NCBI GenBank assembly: GCA_009917805.1
Contig: RGES01000062.1
Location: 1-7,440, forward strand
Length of the DNA: 7,440 nt
From: Verrucomicrobiota bacterium
Lineage (GTDB): Bacteria > Verrucomicrobiota > Verrucomicrobiia > Opitutales > UBA953
Reading direction: 5' to 3'
Below are positions 7,396 to 7,440 of the stretch, piece by piece. Position 1 is the first letter of the stretch, and the number at the start of each line of letters is the position of its first letter. A program made the position numbers and the translations under genes. The notes beneath the pieces are model-generated. The model made no database searches and was not told where the DNA came from. It was given only the letters and a program-made list of their open reading frames with translations.

Positions 7396-7435
7396 CGGCG
7401 CTTCGCAGGCCCGCGAAGACGCGAAGCGGGCGTGA
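6842..7435 (+). pseudogene. Displaced C-terminal part of the sodium:solute symporter
   Basis: This is the 3' part of the same symporter gene, in the frame one base on from the upstream part; recognisable homology begins at 6854. It reads AFQILLSIGAGTGLLYV then ARWFWWRVSAWCEVVAMVMS, the usual membrane segment plus Trp/Arg-rich loop of this SSS subfamily. Another membrane segment follows, then a cytoplasmic-type loop with FCQKVKPAGPGW, and two final hydrophobic segments (GWIAGCALIWGSLFAIGNFL and WVLTAVTLVSGYVLL), ending in a charged tail and TGA at 7433-7435. An internal ATG at 6959 gives a 158-residue open frame, which gene callers may report as a separate protein; I see no ribosome binding site or functional reason for that. 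Codon use stays strongly GC-ending up to the stop, so decay, if real, is recent. Together the two parts give about 625 residues, slightly short for the subfamily. Confidence 0.8.
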
Positions 7436-7440
7436 CGCGC

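Noticed and set aside
6959..7435. A separate 158-residue membrane protein
   Set aside because: Its sequence continues without interruption from symporter sequence upstream of the ATG (from about 6854 in the same frame), so it is the tail of the broken symporter rather than an independent gene.

Overview
The window looks like high-GC DNA from the PVC bacteria, most likely Verrucomicrobiota (possibly an Opitutae-type lineage; Planctomycetota or Lentisphaerota cannot be excluded). The main reason is the gene at 2842-5388. It encodes a signal peptide, a sugar-dehydrogenase-like beta-propeller with Asp/Gly-rich calcium loops, a HEAT-like helical region and a C-terminal CxxCH cytochrome, an architecture expanded almost only in PVC bacteria. 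The other two genes fit: a secreted alpha/beta hydrolase with thrombospondin-type-3-like calcium repeats, and a sodium:solute symporter of a subfamily common in the same phyla.

Layout: (1) 29-2650, minus strand, a large secreted hydrolase with a readable Ser-Asp-His triad and three calcium-loop motifs. (2) 2651-2841, a short divergent intergenic region that must hold promoters for both flanking genes; only weak promoter hexamers are visible. (3) 2842-5388, plus strand, the PVC-type periplasmic dehydrogenase/cytochrome c protein. (4) 5389-5559, an intergenic stretch with a cluster of GGCC-rich palindromes, then a nested pair of inverted repeats whose outer stem ends at the base before the next start codon. 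(5) 5560-7435, plus strand, a sodium:solute symporter whose frame is broken near 6853; the C-terminal part continues in the next frame, and about one transmembrane segment appears partly missing.

How the genes might work together: genes 3 and 5 are co-oriented and probably serve uptake and periplasmic oxidation of small organic solutes such as sugars, but no substrate can be read from the sequence. The hydrolase is divergently oriented, has much more relaxed third-codon-position composition than its neighbours, and may be an independent or acquired unit. I see no RNA genes, insertion sequences, CRISPR arrays or phage genes, and no complete new multi-gene system. The signals most worth following are the start-codon-abutting nested stem before the symporter, the symporter frame break, and the multidomain hydrolase.
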